Below, in pieces: positions 43,523-53,844 of a stretch of DNA of 64,000 bases. How positions within the stretch are numbered: position 1 is the stretch's first letter; each line of letters starts with the position of its first letter. Position numbers and translations under genes: made by a program. Source of the DNA: Rostrohypoxylon terebratum (lineage: Eukaryota; Ascomycota; Sordariomycetes; Xylariales; Hypoxylaceae); assembly GCA_022497145.1 (NCBI GenBank), contig MU385862.1:372001-436000 (forward strand). The letters run 5' to 3'. The notes under the pieces are model-generated. The model did no database searches. It was not told the DNA's origin and worked only from the letters and a program-made list of their open reading frames with translations.

Positions 43523-45202
43523 ATGGCTGTACGTCCGGAGGGACCGAAGGGTGCAGATCCGCCCGCACCGACAGCCTATACTGAAGAGAGGGATGTGACG
43601 GGCGAAGACACAGAGGTCGTCCTGCGAGGTACGAAGCGAGGCATCAAGTCACGCCAGGCGCAGATGCTCGTGATAGGGGGTACCATTGGCACGGGCCTGT
43701 TCGTAGGCACGGGACAAGCGTTGGCGATTTCGGGCCCTGCTTTTCTCTTCGTCGCATACGTAGTGATCTGCTTCCTGGTCCACGGCATCGTCACCGCTAT
43801 GGCTGAGGTCGGTTCCTACATGCCGGCGCAGGGTATGTCCGTGGCGTACTATGGGAACCGAATCGTATCTCCGAGTCTTGGATTTGCCTTGGGGTGGATG
43901 TACTGGTACATCTGGGGTTTGAGCGTCGCCTACGAAATCACTGCTGCCGCCGTCGTGATCAACTACTGGCCAAACACGGTGCCGGTAGCAGTGTGGATTA
44001 CGATAATGCTGGTTGTCATTGTGGCTCTGAACTTTTTCCCCGTGAAAATCTATGGTGAATCGGAGTTCTGGTTTGCGTCGATCAAGGTCTTCGCGATCAT
44101 CGGCCTCCTGATTTTATCTGTGGTCCTGTTCTTTGGTGGCGGGCCTGATCACACACGCCTGGGCTTTTGGTACTGGCAAAACCCTGGGGCAACTAAGGAA
44201 TACCTTGTGGATGGTGCTGGAGGCCGCTTCTGTGCCTTCTTGTTCACCCTCATCTACTCGTGCTTCAGCTTCAACTTTAGTCCCGAGTTGATTATTATCG
44301 CTGCAGGGGAGATGAAATCGCCGCGTAAAAATATCCCTAAAGCTGCATTGCACTTCGTATGGCGTCTGGCAATCTTTTATGTTCTTGGTGCCCTTGCGAT
44401 CGGTGTCATATGCCGAAGTGACGAGTCCGCACTTACGGACGGTGGCAATGGGACTGCTTCGTCGCCTTGGGTTATCGCCATTGAAAATGCCGGGATCCAT
44501 GGACTAGACAGTGTCATCAATGCTGTCGTTATCACCTCGGCCTGGTCCAGTGGAAATTCGGTATTATATATGTCCAGTCGCGCTCTTTACTCGCTTGCCG
44601 TAGCTGGAAACGCGCCCCAGGTATTTGTCCGCTGCAATAAGCATGGCGTACCTGTCTATGCCGTCATTGCATCGAGTTTATTGTCTCTGTTCGCATACTT
44701 AAACATCGGAACGGTTAGTGGCATTGTGTTCAACTGGTTCGTCAGCGTCATCAACACAGCGGCATTTATAAGCTGGGCGTGCTGCTGTCTGATATACTTC
44801 CGCTTCAGAATGGCGTGTGTAGCGCAGGGCATTGCTAGATCTAATTTACCATATTCAAGTATCATGCAACCTTGGGCATCTTGGGTTGCGCTTGTCGCCT
44901 TTTGTCTCTTCGGACTACTCAATGGATTTTCGGTATTCTTTCCCGGCAAGTTTACCGCCTCGGGATTCCTTACCTCTTATATTGGTATTCCGGTGTTTTT
45001 ATTGATATATTTTGGTCATAGGATATGGGCTAGAGGCGACCCGTGGATCAGGTCGCCTGAATCTGTTGACCTTAAGACGGGGTTATCGGATGCACTCGCG
45101 GATGAAGAAGATGAAGTAGTTACTCAAGAGGGAAGATCTACATTCAAAAATATAGAAAGGCAATTGTTGAAAAGGATATATCTCATATGGGGATGGGAAT
45201 GA
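43523..45202 (+). CDS. amino-acid permease (YAT family, APC superfamily)
   Basis: Plasma-membrane proton/amino-acid symporter, about 559 aa from ATG 43523 (CAAATATGGCTG), single exon. A hydrophilic N-terminus (TEERDVTGEDTEVVLRGTKRG) leads into the first helix with the YAT signature: SRQAQMLVIGGTIGTGLFVG (about 45-64). About twelve membrane helices follow, including FALGWMYWYIWGLSVAYEIT, FWFASIKVFAIIGLLILSVV and YSCFSFNFSPELIIIAAGEM, where the conserved E of the helix 6 region and the KSPRKNIPKA loop are typical. SVLYMSSRALYSLAVAGNAP is the conserved cytoplasmic loop after helix 8. The tail is acidic (ADEEDEVVTQEG), as needed for endocytic control in this family. Substrate is not determinable. 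Its neighbours suggest it could once have served a metabolite cluster, but it may be independent. Confidence 0.93.
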   Translation: MAVRPEGPKGADPPAPTAYTEERDVTGEDTEVVLRGTKRGIKSRQAQMLVIGGTIGTGLFVGTGQALAISGPAFLFVAYVVICFLVHGIVTAMAEVGSYMPAQGMSVAYYGNRIVSPSLGFALGWMYWYIWGLSVAYEITAAAVVINYWPNTVPVAVWITIMLVVIVALNFFPVKIYGESEFWFASIKVFAIIGLLILSVVLFFGGGPDHTRLGFWYWQNPGATKEYLVDGAGGRFCAFLFTLIYSCFSFNFSPELIIIAAGEMKSPRKNIPKAALHFVWRLAIFYVLGALAIGVICRSDESALTDGGNGTASSPWVIAIENAGIHGLDSVINAVVITSAWSSGNSVLYMSSRALYSLAVAGNAPQVFVRCNKHGVPVYAVIASSLLSLFAYLNIGTVSGIVFNWFVSVINTAAFISWACCCLIYFRFRMACVAQGIARSNLPYSSIMQPWASWVALVAFCLFGLLNGFSVFFPGKFTASGFLTSYIGIPVFLLIYFGHRIWARGDPWIRSPESVDLKTGLSDALADEEDEVVTQEGRSTFKNIERQLLKRIYLIWGWE

Positions 45203-45466
45203 ATGTAGATGTACGAAGTAAGGATGTAGGAATCAAGTCCAAGACAAATCTAAGACAAAGAAAAAAACAAACCAAAAGGAATAACGAGATAATGAGAATA
45301 TTTATCTATTTGATATATTATTTAAGCCCCGATATATGCATCCATGGTAAGAGAGTAGGTACAACCCCAACCCCAACCCCGGCCCTCCCTCACTTCGCTA
45401 AAGTTCCAAACCCAACAATGAACTTCTTCTCTCCTTTTCTCTCACAACATATTATACCTAGTAGAG

Positions 45467-46337
45467 ATGGGTGACCAATCTACACTCACTAACCCAACAG
45501 AGGGGGGGCCATGGATTGAAGTCATCGATCAGCCCGAAGATATTATCGCAGGCTTTGACTGTGCCGCGAACGCATTTGGTAAACAGACCTGCGATGCAAT
45601 TTGGATAGCCATGAATCCAGAATGGGACAAAGACGGCCCTGACGGTCGAGCTCGTGCTGCTGGACGCATGGTTGAGCAATGGCGTCGCATAACTTACAAT
45701 AAAGACGGCGATGCGAATACTATCTTCCTAAAGGCCACTCTCCCCGGCAAAGACCGTCGAGTTGTTGCAGGAATAGCCATGTGGACTCAGTTCTCCATGG
45801 TGGAAGGCTGTGGTGTCCAACCACCAGATGATCCAAGTGAGCCTCTAGGATTAGAAAAGCTCTATCCGAACGATGAGACCGAGCAGCGTTATCTCCGTCA
45901 ACTTTTTCGCTCCTTCATGAAACGTCGCGGCGAGGTCATTCGAGAAAAGGAGGCATCTCAACCTCCCTCTTTGATGCACCTCGAATTATGTGTTGTAGAT
46001 CCAGCTTACCAACGAAAAGGCATTGCGTCAAAGCTTGTCCAGTGGGGTCTTGACGAAGCGCGACGTCGTGGCGGATTGGAGGCCACAACAGAGGCATCTA
46101 GCAGTAAGTAGTACCTAGAATCCTAGATTATCACGGTTATCCCGCCAAACTCTTTCAACTCATCTCACACACAACATGAACTTCATGAGTTAACTTGCTG
46201 CTAAAGTGGGGCGTCATGTATATAAACGTCTAGGCTTTCAACCCGAAGGCTCGGATCTCGAATACCAGGTTGATGACGAGTTCAAGTCTCGAGAAAGGCC
46301 ACCCAATCTCTTTATGCGTACCGGTGTCGGTCCGTAG
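45467..46337 (+). CDS. GNAT-family N-acetyltransferase
   Basis: Exon 1 is 45467-46103, intron 103 bp (46104-46206; GTAAGT donor, TTAAC branch, AAAG acceptor), exon 2 is 46207-46337; phase 1 on both sides; about 255 aa. The start ATG follows AGTAGAG. N-terminal helix PEDIIAGFDCAANAFGKQT and strand VVAGIAMWTQFSMVEG resemble fungal acetyltransferases of the ARD1/Ats1-like group. The acetyl-CoA site is LELCVVDPAYQRKGIASKLV (about 173-192) with the Q/R-x-x-G-x-A loop QRKGIA, followed by WGLDEARRRGG. Exon 2 adds the conserved YKRLGFQPEG strand, which confirms the splice. Substrate unknown. The 3' extension without splicing (SSSK stop) is the unspliced reading. Confidence 0.9.
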
Positions 46338-46773
46338 CGACACACCTCTCATGAGTTCAAAGCGATCTACTCAGTAAAATAAATGACGGCTTTGACCATT
46401 TGCGCCTCAAGAAATGAATGAATGAACTGATCCAGTCTATTGAAACATTACTAAGCAAAGCACACATCTCCTGGAGTTCTTGTGCTCGGCAAGATCAAAA
46501 CCAGTCTATTGTCTCACGAATTGAAAGAGAAAACAATCTTTATGGAACAACCGCATTGTTTCTTCTAATAACCACAATAAATCGATACAAGGTTGCTGAT
46601 TATAAACAATAGGATGTTTCTAGATATATACTTAAATGCCACAGGTAACCAACTGCCATCAGGATTTTCTTCTTCACAAAACACTCCGAACCTTTTCCCT
46701 AGGTAAGGTTCACTCGAAAAGAACATACTCACTTTCTATATCCGTACTTTCACAAGTATTGATTGATCTCAAG
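46338..46773. other. short intergenic region upstream of the kinesin gene
   Basis: No separate gene. An in-frame upstream ATG (46636) would add 46 residues to the kinesin, but the sequence there looks like leader, and the ATG at 46774 (TCAAGATGTCG) is preferred. Confidence 0.5.
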
Positions 46774-48357
46774 ATGTCGTCCGATGTAGCAACTATGATG
46801 GAAATAATGGAGGCACGCATTAGCGGGTTAGAAGAGGAAGTAAAGTTACTCAAGGCTAAACCCTACCCGAAGTCCCCAGAGCATTCAAATTTGGGCTCAG
46901 ATCCGTCCGCCTCGATCATGATCAAGGAGCTTGAGATTAAGTTAGAAAGGGAGGAAGAGGAACGTAATCATCTTGAAGTTGCTTTCAAGGAACTCGAAGA
47001 TGAACTAAACAACTACAAGCAGCGGATGAATGAGGCCTGCACTAAGCTAGAAGAAGTGGAGTCTCGAGGACGACAGAAGCTTCTGGCAGAGCAAAAGAAG
47101 AGCCGCGCTCTTTTCGAAAGATTGCAGGCTTTGAAGGGCAACATCCGCGTCATGTGCCGTATCCGCCCTCCACCACCAGATACCTCAAAGAACGAACTTG
47201 TCAACTTCGGCCCTCGAGAGAAAGGTGAGTTCTCGGAGTTCTGGGGCCACATGGAAATTCCCGTCGAGCGCAGGAATGCGATTGGCAACATAGTCACCAG
47301 CACGCGGTCCTTCGACTTCGAGCGCATTTTCGGTCCAGAGGAGACGAACAACGACGTGTACGATGATATTAGCGACCTCGTCCAATGCGCGCTCCATGGC
47401 GAGAAAGTCGGCATCTTCGCTTACGGCCAAACCGGGTCGGGAAAGACGTACACCCTGAGCCATAAAGATTCATCCGAATCGGCTGCAGAGGACGGTATCA
47501 TTCCTCGGACGGTAAGATCAATGTTCGAGTTCGCCGCAGCATCAACTTCGCACGACTACCAGATTTCGCTATCTATCCTGGAAATTTACATCGATAACAT
47601 CTATGACCTACAGGATCCCATCGACGGTCAGAAAGTCCAGACTCGTATCGAAGAAGCTAAGTTTCGACCATTGGAATCTCTAGAATCGGCCGAGGCAATG
47701 ATCGAGGCAGCATCACGACTTCGTGTATCTAGCTCTACGAGCAAGAACGCGACCTCGTCTCGCTCACACCTCATCCTGACATTTCAGATCATCAAAGAAC
47801 CCATCAAGGGGGATTCCGAGAATCTACAAGAAAGAGGATTCCTTTACCTCGTAGACCTTGCCGGTTCCGAAAGGTCTGCCGCAAGCGGACTAGAGGGAGC
47901 GCAGCTACAAGAGGGTATCAAGATCAACAAGTCATTGATGAGCTTGAACCTTGTCATCACAGCTCTAGGCAAGGGTACGCACGCAGCTTACGATACCGCG
48001 CTGACCAAGGCATTGAGGCCCGTCCTAGCTCACGACTCCAAGACTCTCATGTTCGTCATGGTGAGTCCCCTCAAGAGAGACATGGTCACCTCGCTCCAGA
48101 CTCTCGAAAAGGGTCAGGAGGCTACCAACGCAAAGTTGGCTGCCGCGAATCGTAATGATGGCAAAAAACCGGCTTCTACCCCCTCTGGGAGAAGTACACA
48201 GCCGGCCTTGTCCACCGGCCTGGGAACCCAATCTGGAAGGATTACCCCCAGCACTCCGACTCCGGCCGGCCGTGGCACATCGCGAAGCTCACATCTGCCA
48301 GGAAGAAAGTCCACAGGTGGACCTTCAAGTGGGTCGAAGAGAGGAGCTACCAGGTGA
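46774..48357 (+). CDS. divergent kinesin-14-like motor protein
   Basis: 527 aa, single exon. Residues about 1-130 are coiled coil (EARISGLEEEVKLLKAK, EIKLEREEEERNHLEVAFKE). The neck-motor junction LKGNIRVMCRIRPPPP is the class-14 signature, so the motor is C-terminal to the coil. Motor landmarks: P-loop GQTGSGKT (218-225), switch I SSRSH (328-332), switch II DLAGSE (361-366), and the alpha4 INKSLMSLNLVITALGKG. The next element, normally PYRxSKLTxLLQxSLGG, is eroded to YDTALTKALRPVLAHDSK, which is the microtubule-facing loop12/alpha5 region. A Ser/Thr/Gly/Pro-rich basic tail of about 70 residues follows the motor. The coil is far shorter than in KlpA/Kar3. Nucleotide-binding residues are intact. 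It may be a lineage-specific kinesin-14 paralogue with altered track binding. Confidence 0.88.
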   Translation: MSSDVATMMEIMEARISGLEEEVKLLKAKPYPKSPEHSNLGSDPSASIMIKELEIKLEREEEERNHLEVAFKELEDELNNYKQRMNEACTKLEEVESRGRQKLLAEQKKSRALFERLQALKGNIRVMCRIRPPPPDTSKNELVNFGPREKGEFSEFWGHMEIPVERRNAIGNIVTSTRSFDFERIFGPEETNNDVYDDISDLVQCALHGEKVGIFAYGQTGSGKTYTLSHKDSSESAAEDGIIPRTVRSMFEFAAASTSHDYQISLSILEIYIDNIYDLQDPIDGQKVQTRIEEAKFRPLESLESAEAMIEAASRLRVSSSTSKNATSSRSHLILTFQIIKEPIKGDSENLQERGFLYLVDLAGSERSAASGLEGAQLQEGIKINKSLMSLNLVITALGKGTHAAYDTALTKALRPVLAHDSKTLMFVMVSPLKRDMVTSLQTLEKGQEATNAKLAAANRNDGKKPASTPSGRSTQPALSTGLGTQSGRITPSTPTPAGRGTSRSSHLPGRKSTGGPSSGSKRGATR

Positions 48358-48896
48358 GAGCATCGGTGAGTATCACAGTAATAAAATAGCCCTTCGTAGA
48401 CTCTTCGGGTTGGTTTTCATCATCTCTCCTTATCTTGGTACATAGGTAGGTGCCCCCTATATATAACCCATCAACACATCAATATTCCTAGTTTAAATTC
48501 CCTTGTACTATCTATTTATATAATACAATCACCTCCTAAACATCAATTTCGAATGTCGTTCCAAAGTGCAGGTAGGTGATGATATCAAATGTTTTCTAAG
48601 ATCTCCGTAGTTCTCGGTCAGCTTTCAATTAGTATACTTGAAATCTCTCTGGAAAATCTCAAAATCTCACAGCTATACACGTGCCATAAATCGTATAAAC
48701 AAGATCCCCATAAACACTCATACCATCAATACCCCTTTTTTGCCATAGCCCTGACCAAATTATCTCCGTGTACCATAATCGGTTCGCGATACCTAAGCTC
48801 CCACCACTGTCGACTGTTCCCTCATATACAAGTCCTAGCGCCGCAATATATATTACATCAAGTTATTTCATTAACATGGGGAGGTGGGATTAGCAA
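48358..48896. other. convergent intergenic region
   Basis: Between the 3' ends of the kinesin-like gene and the peroxidase gene. AT-rich, with short unsupported ORFs (48589-48996 overlaps the peroxidase last exon on the other strand). No gene seen. Confidence 0.5.
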
Positions 48897-49815
48897 TTAT
48901 GCGAATGCTGCGGTGAGCACGCTGGTGCAGTCCGTCAAGGTGGACTCGTCGTTGCCTAGCAGGCTCAACTTCTCCATTCTGTACAATAGATATTAGCGAC
49001 TTTCGGTAGGTGATAAGAGGTGAACAGGAAGTCTTACGCAGGTACGAATGCATCAGCCCAGGAAGAAGCATCGGCGCCGAAGGTGCTCCAGTCCCCGCTC
49101 GTCTCAGACGAGTTGCTCATGGATATGTCGCTGTTGAGACTGGCAGGGGCGGTGCCATCAGCAGTCTCGGTGTAGAAAACCGTATCGAGCTGGTCTATGG
49201 TCGAGTCGAGCGCGTTCCCATTCAGGTCCTTAGCGGCACTGTGAGTTCCGACAAGAGCAACCAACTCGGTTGAGGTGAACCCCTTAGCCGCGAACGCAGC
49301 GACGATTGTCGTGGCATTGTCGTTGGGCGTAGGCATCTGGTTCGCCGGATTGGCGGTGGACGAATCTGTCCTGCCGACCTTGACGGATACGGTTGGCAGT
49401 CCTGGGCAAGCTGCAATGCCGAACGCTAGGAAGAGTGTAAGCTGTGGGGCTCGAGAGTTCAGGTGTTGCTAGATGACTTACCAGCAGCGAATTGAATCAA
49501 ATCGGCAACGCCGACAGTAAAGTTCGTCGCCATGGTACCCAAAGTCGAGCATATGTCAATCATTTGAGTGTTCTCGCCACGATCAGTGCATTCGTCCGCC
49601 AAGATGATGGATCCGTCACAAGAACCAGGAAAGCAATCGTGAAAAGCAAGTCTGATGGCTGCACGAGCGTTGTCGTTGCAGTTGCCGTCGCTGTCTATGA
49701 GGGTCGACTTCAACTCCGCGGCAACGTCTGTCCAAACGGCAGGGCAGTCTGCTTTGACAAGACCACCACAAGCTGCAAGAGCTGCGAGTAGCACGGCAGG
49801 TCTGAAGGAATACAT
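48897..49815 (-). CDS. small secreted class II-like fungal haem peroxidase
   Basis: Exon 1 is 49815-49482, intron 56 bp (GTAAGT to CCTAG, phase 1), exon 2 is 49425-49038, intron 59 bp (GTAAGA to TACAG, phase 2), exon 3 is 48978-48897; about 267 aa. Signal peptide at residues 1-22 (RPAVLLAALAACGGLVKA). The distal haem side is AIRLAFHDCFPGSCDGSIIL with Arg55 and His59; the proximal His173 is in ELVALVGTHSAAKD. Eight or so cysteines suggest several disulfides. The protein ends with MEKLSLLGNDESTLTDCTSV, a conserved end that confirms exon 3. At 267 residues it is shorter than basidiomycete ligninases (about 340-370), matching the ascomycete class II-related peroxidases. Lignin activity should not be assumed. 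Probably extracellular, oxidising phenolics with peroxide or aiding defence against plant-derived peroxide. Confidence 0.9.
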
Positions 49816-50080
49816 TATAAATGGTTACTTTCAAGTGGTACAATATACTAGATATTATGTATGTGTATGGATGGTGTAGCGAGCTTGGAATAGCTAACAA
49901 GCGATAGAAATGACGGGATAGTAACGATCGAAGGTAACTCGTAAGTAACCGGCTCAGGAGTATATGAGATAGGAGTGAGGGAAAACTGATGATGAGATGC
50001 TGCTCACTTCGAAAGACATGATGGTGTAGTTACCCTCACACTTATATGTTAAAAAGTTTTACTCACAAATCAACGTGCCC

Positions 50081-50742
50081 CTAATCGAAGCTGTGATACT
50101 CGTCCCCTGGAGTCGTTGGACTCGTGTTCAAAAACCCTGCATAGCGTGCAAGGTTATCTTCGCTTGGTCCCTCCGTGGGTGATCCCCTAGGACGCACCAG
50201 CAAATGGACGAAAATGCCTAGACCGGGAATGGAGCCACGCAAACGGTAGCATTGGAAGCCAGCCGAGATGCTAAACGAGATCCGGTTCACAGTTTTCTCG
50301 ATGAAGCAGCTTGTTGAGTTGTTCTCCGCCATTTCACCCTTGTCTGTGACACCATCATGAATTATACGGACCTCCCCAATGTACCCGTCGAACGGCGATA
50401 ATAACGGGCAGCCATAGCAATGCTAGGTAGGTAGTCATTGCAAAGCTTTCGACATATCTCACAAGTGGACCTAGCTCGTCGGACGATGCAAAATTATTCT
50501 GACCATACGCCGCTAAACGTGCGTAAGTGCTCAAACCGATCCCGGCGTAGATCTTAGTTCTGTCACTATGGTGAAAAGAGCGTGCAAAGAGAATATCTCC
50601 GGCCTATGACAGGGACAGACGGGTAACAGTTAGATGGTTTCGGTGGTTTCCAGGTAACAGAAGATAGATCGACCGTACTTGGCACAAGGTTGCGGAACCA
50701 TCGATCCCAGCGCCACGAACCAATGGCGCGGGAGATAAACAT
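50081..50742 (-). CDS. hypothetical protein assembled from three short exons
   Basis: No single long ORF covers this gene. Proposed exon 1 is 50742-50674 from ATG in a CAAATG context (MFISRAIGSWRWDRWFRN...). Intron 50604-50673 has a TCTAAC branch and CATAG acceptor but a weak GTCGAT donor. Exon 2 (50603-50463) reads DILFARSFHHSDRTKIYAG and STYARLAAYGQNNFASSDEL. A 40-bp intron (50423-50462; GTGAGA, TGACTAC branch, CCTAG) leads to exon 3 (50422-50081) with CPLLSPFDGYIGEVRIIHDG and ISFSISAGFQCYRLRGSIPG. All joins are phase 0, about 183 aa. No family recognised; no membrane helix or secretion signal evident. The last two exons are the better-supported part; 40 bp is near the lower limit for an intron. 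Confidence 0.42.
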
Positions 50743-51670
50743 TTGCTGGAGGACGCCCTACCTGAGAAAGTTGCTACCGATACAACGTGCTTACGACGAC
50801 AAACAACGGTGATTGTCGCGCGCTTAGACTCTTTTGTGGTTAAGGTAGAGAGAAGTGTTTCCGAGGCAGGCAGGCTGGCAGGGTAGAAAAGGCACGGAAG
50901 AAAAAACAAGGGCAAGGGTTCATAAGAGCCTCCAGCATCCAATGTTGCCAATGTCGCAGCAGAGCTGGAGTAAACTGGAGATGGCAGGGATCGCCAAATT
51001 GACTTAAGCCAACCCCAGCACACAAATGCCGGCCCTCTTTAGCAAGCGCGAGGGTGGACATTGGACGCGTGTTTATGTGTTTATGAGACAAAATCCGCCT
51101 GATCGTTAGGAGAAAAAGGAGTACACGGGCTGTAAATGAGGTTTCCTGTCAATAGGAAAATATCGTGGATCCATGTGGCTTGACCCTGGTTGTAGGAAGT
51201 GTCTTAGGCTACCTACCTAGGTAGGTACCGTAGGTATTGTACCTAAACAACTACATACCTAGGCAATAGATGCCTATCTCCAGCTAGAAGCTGACCGATA
51301 GATTTAATGGGTGTCTTACATGACGCGGAGTGTAGCCATGTTCTCGTCACAACCTCGACTCCTTGGACCTACTAGCCTACTACGTAAGTAGGGGTGTAGC
51401 TGAGGGAAAGAAAACGTTTTCCTTCCAAATACTACACTCATAGATACTCGTGGATATTCTATTTTGATAATTAGTAAGAAGATCGAACTCCGCTATCGTT
51501 ACAAGCACCTTGTCTCGTGATATAGCTTCGGTAGTAGTGAGAAATTGAACGCTGCTAAGTGAATCCTTTCCTATTTCTTATCTAGGAGAATTCGTCATCA
51601 GGCTGCATCGATGGTCGCCGAGGAGGTAACTCTCTCATACCTGGTCTTGTTCATATGATAACTTGAGTTG

Positions 51671-51702
<32 letters not shown>

Positions 51703-53844
51703 CACAGCGCATGCACAGCGCATGCATAGCTAGGAGGTGGATTTAAGCTAGGCAAGCTTTCCCACTAATGAACTACCATAGTAGAAAGCCGTTGAGCTAT
51801 CCAAGCTGCCATATTGTTACCATGTTTTACTTGACTAAGCTTGCATATAGGATGAGCTCATCATGGGACCACAGAACCACGGACCTTAGTAATAACTTGA
51901 AGCCACCATTCGCATCCGCTATCAAGCCACCAATGTCCCAATATGACCGCTCAGGCAAAATGTGTGCAAAGGCATTGACAAAGGCATTGATTGAATTGGT
52001 TATTGAATTGAAATGATGCGATCTGAGGAAGTTGTTTGACGGTTCCAAGATGTTCTTGGCAGCTTCAAGAGAGCCGAATCTAGAAAAGTTGTGTTCAAAA
52101 CAATGTCTCAGATCTTTTTTGTGAACTCCTGATATGTTTTGAGTTCTCCAACCTTAACCCTCACTCCACCCGCGATTTCCCAGGACTAATTACTACCTAC
52201 ATAGTAAAAAAATAAAAGGGTCTTAAAAAGACGCTAAAAAGACGCTAAAAAGGACGCTAATGGGGACTCTAGAAAAAGGGGTCTAACCTCGTATGGTCTA
52301 AGTCTTCGGCTCTATCTGAGCACTCTCGAGTCTCCACATTCCCCTTATCCCCTTAAACCTTGGACGACGCGATTTCCTAATGTGAGAAATGCGGCAATCC
52401 TGTTTCGTCATGACCGTAGAATGGCTCGTGCGGTAGAGAAGGAAGAGGAACAACAGGAAGCCTCAACCTCAGCCGCAGTTTCGTCCAATCATTTTACATC
52501 TAATTCCTTGAGCAGATCCTATGCGCGCGTTCATCCGAACAATTGACAGTGGATGCTACCCAAATTCGTAATCGATACCTAGGTACTACTACTATAGTGC
52601 ATAGTATCTGACGAGAAGACTTTATCGTGGTGACTTGGTCTTGCGCCAATGTTACGGGAGGACTTGGAATAGACACATGGGTACTTAGGTACCTAAGACT
52701 TAAGTACCTAGAAAACATGACTTGTAATATTCCAAAGATGTCACGGTGACAGTACTACATAGTACATCGATACTAACTTCAAGGTTGATGTTACCTATTA
52801 TGTAAAGGTTCGTAAACTTTGCTATGACCAATATCGCAACTACCATTGGCGCTCTTAACGAGATATCCATGAATGACGGTTGTCACTTCCAAGTTCTATG
52901 AAGATCCATTAAAAGTCCCACCTGGAAGCTTCCGAGGCATACATGATATTTTACTAGTACTAGGTAGGTACCAGGTCCCCGGTACTCACAGCGTACCGCT
53001 TACCCAGACTTACCCAGAACACGTGCACTGATCATCTCGACCTGCTGGGCATGCAACGCTAGGAAAATAACTCGGGACCGTAGTCGTCATCTAGTTGGAA
53101 CTTCTAAAGGCTACCGGGTATTCTCAACCTTGTCTACTTCGTATTTCTCTTTTTTTTTCCCCTAATTCTTCAAACAATCAGAAGTTCTACCTCTCAATCA
53201 TGTATTGCCAATAAGAAAAAGTTGAAACATTTAGCTTCAAAGATTTACTACATACATAGTAGATGGATTGAATTGGATTATTTAGGAGTTGATCTGTATG
53301 TGACAAGTCACGTAACCTTGCAAGTGGTACGCGTCCTGCAGATATTAGTCTCCATCACCTAACCAGGCTAGTAACTACCTCCTACTATGTAGGAACTTCT
53401 TACCCCATGGTCCCTATTTTCGTCCCCATTTTGACCCTTTTTACATCCATATGTAGTCTCCTAATAACACCCTATAATTACAGGGGACTTGCGGGATCGC
53501 ACAGAGCCGCACGCACATCGTATATGCCCACATATTCACCACCAATAGATTCACTTCTCTCCAGCCTCTTCGGCCTCTCCAGTGCTACCACGATCTATCA
53601 AAAGTGAAATCCGAGACATCTTTGCAACGCTGTGATGAATTCCATTCCTTCTGCATTCTGGTCTACCATTCGGACCGACCAATAAACGATCTAGAATACG
53701 CCAGCCGGTGTCTGCACAGGTCTAGACTCTAGACTCTGACTCTACGCTCTGCAGGAGTTCGCAGAAATCGACTCAAATCGTTCGATATATGTTCACGATG
53801 TTAGATTTCGAGAGCAAGAAAACAACCAACAAAACTTGCTCTTG
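50743..53844. other. long intergenic region with repeats
   Basis: No gene supported. It holds the eight-copy TGCC repeat (51669-51700), dense CCTAGG/GGTACC palindromes at 51211-51262, 52575-52585, 52684-52711 and 52958-52975, and a GACGCTAAAAA-type short tandem near 52230-52262. A tRNA-like A-box on the minus strand near 51795 lacks a paired acceptor stem. ORFs 50604-51023 (-) and 53407-53607 (+) were not supported. Confidence 0.5.
51669..51700 (+). repeat. (TGCC)8 microsatellite followed by a duplicated TGCACAGCGCA
   Basis: Eight perfect TGCC units, immediately followed by two copies of the 11-bp TGCACAGCGCA. Directly visible. Confidence 0.9.

Noticed and set aside
45362..45382. AACCCC-type repeat
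   Set aside because: Three short units in a gene 3' flank, not the fungal TTAGGG repeat.
51735..51815. Minus-strand tRNA-like A-box (TAGCTCAACGG) with a TTAAATCC B-box-like element
   Set aside because: No paired acceptor or T-arm stems could be formed, so not a tRNA; at most a decayed tRNA-derived sequence.
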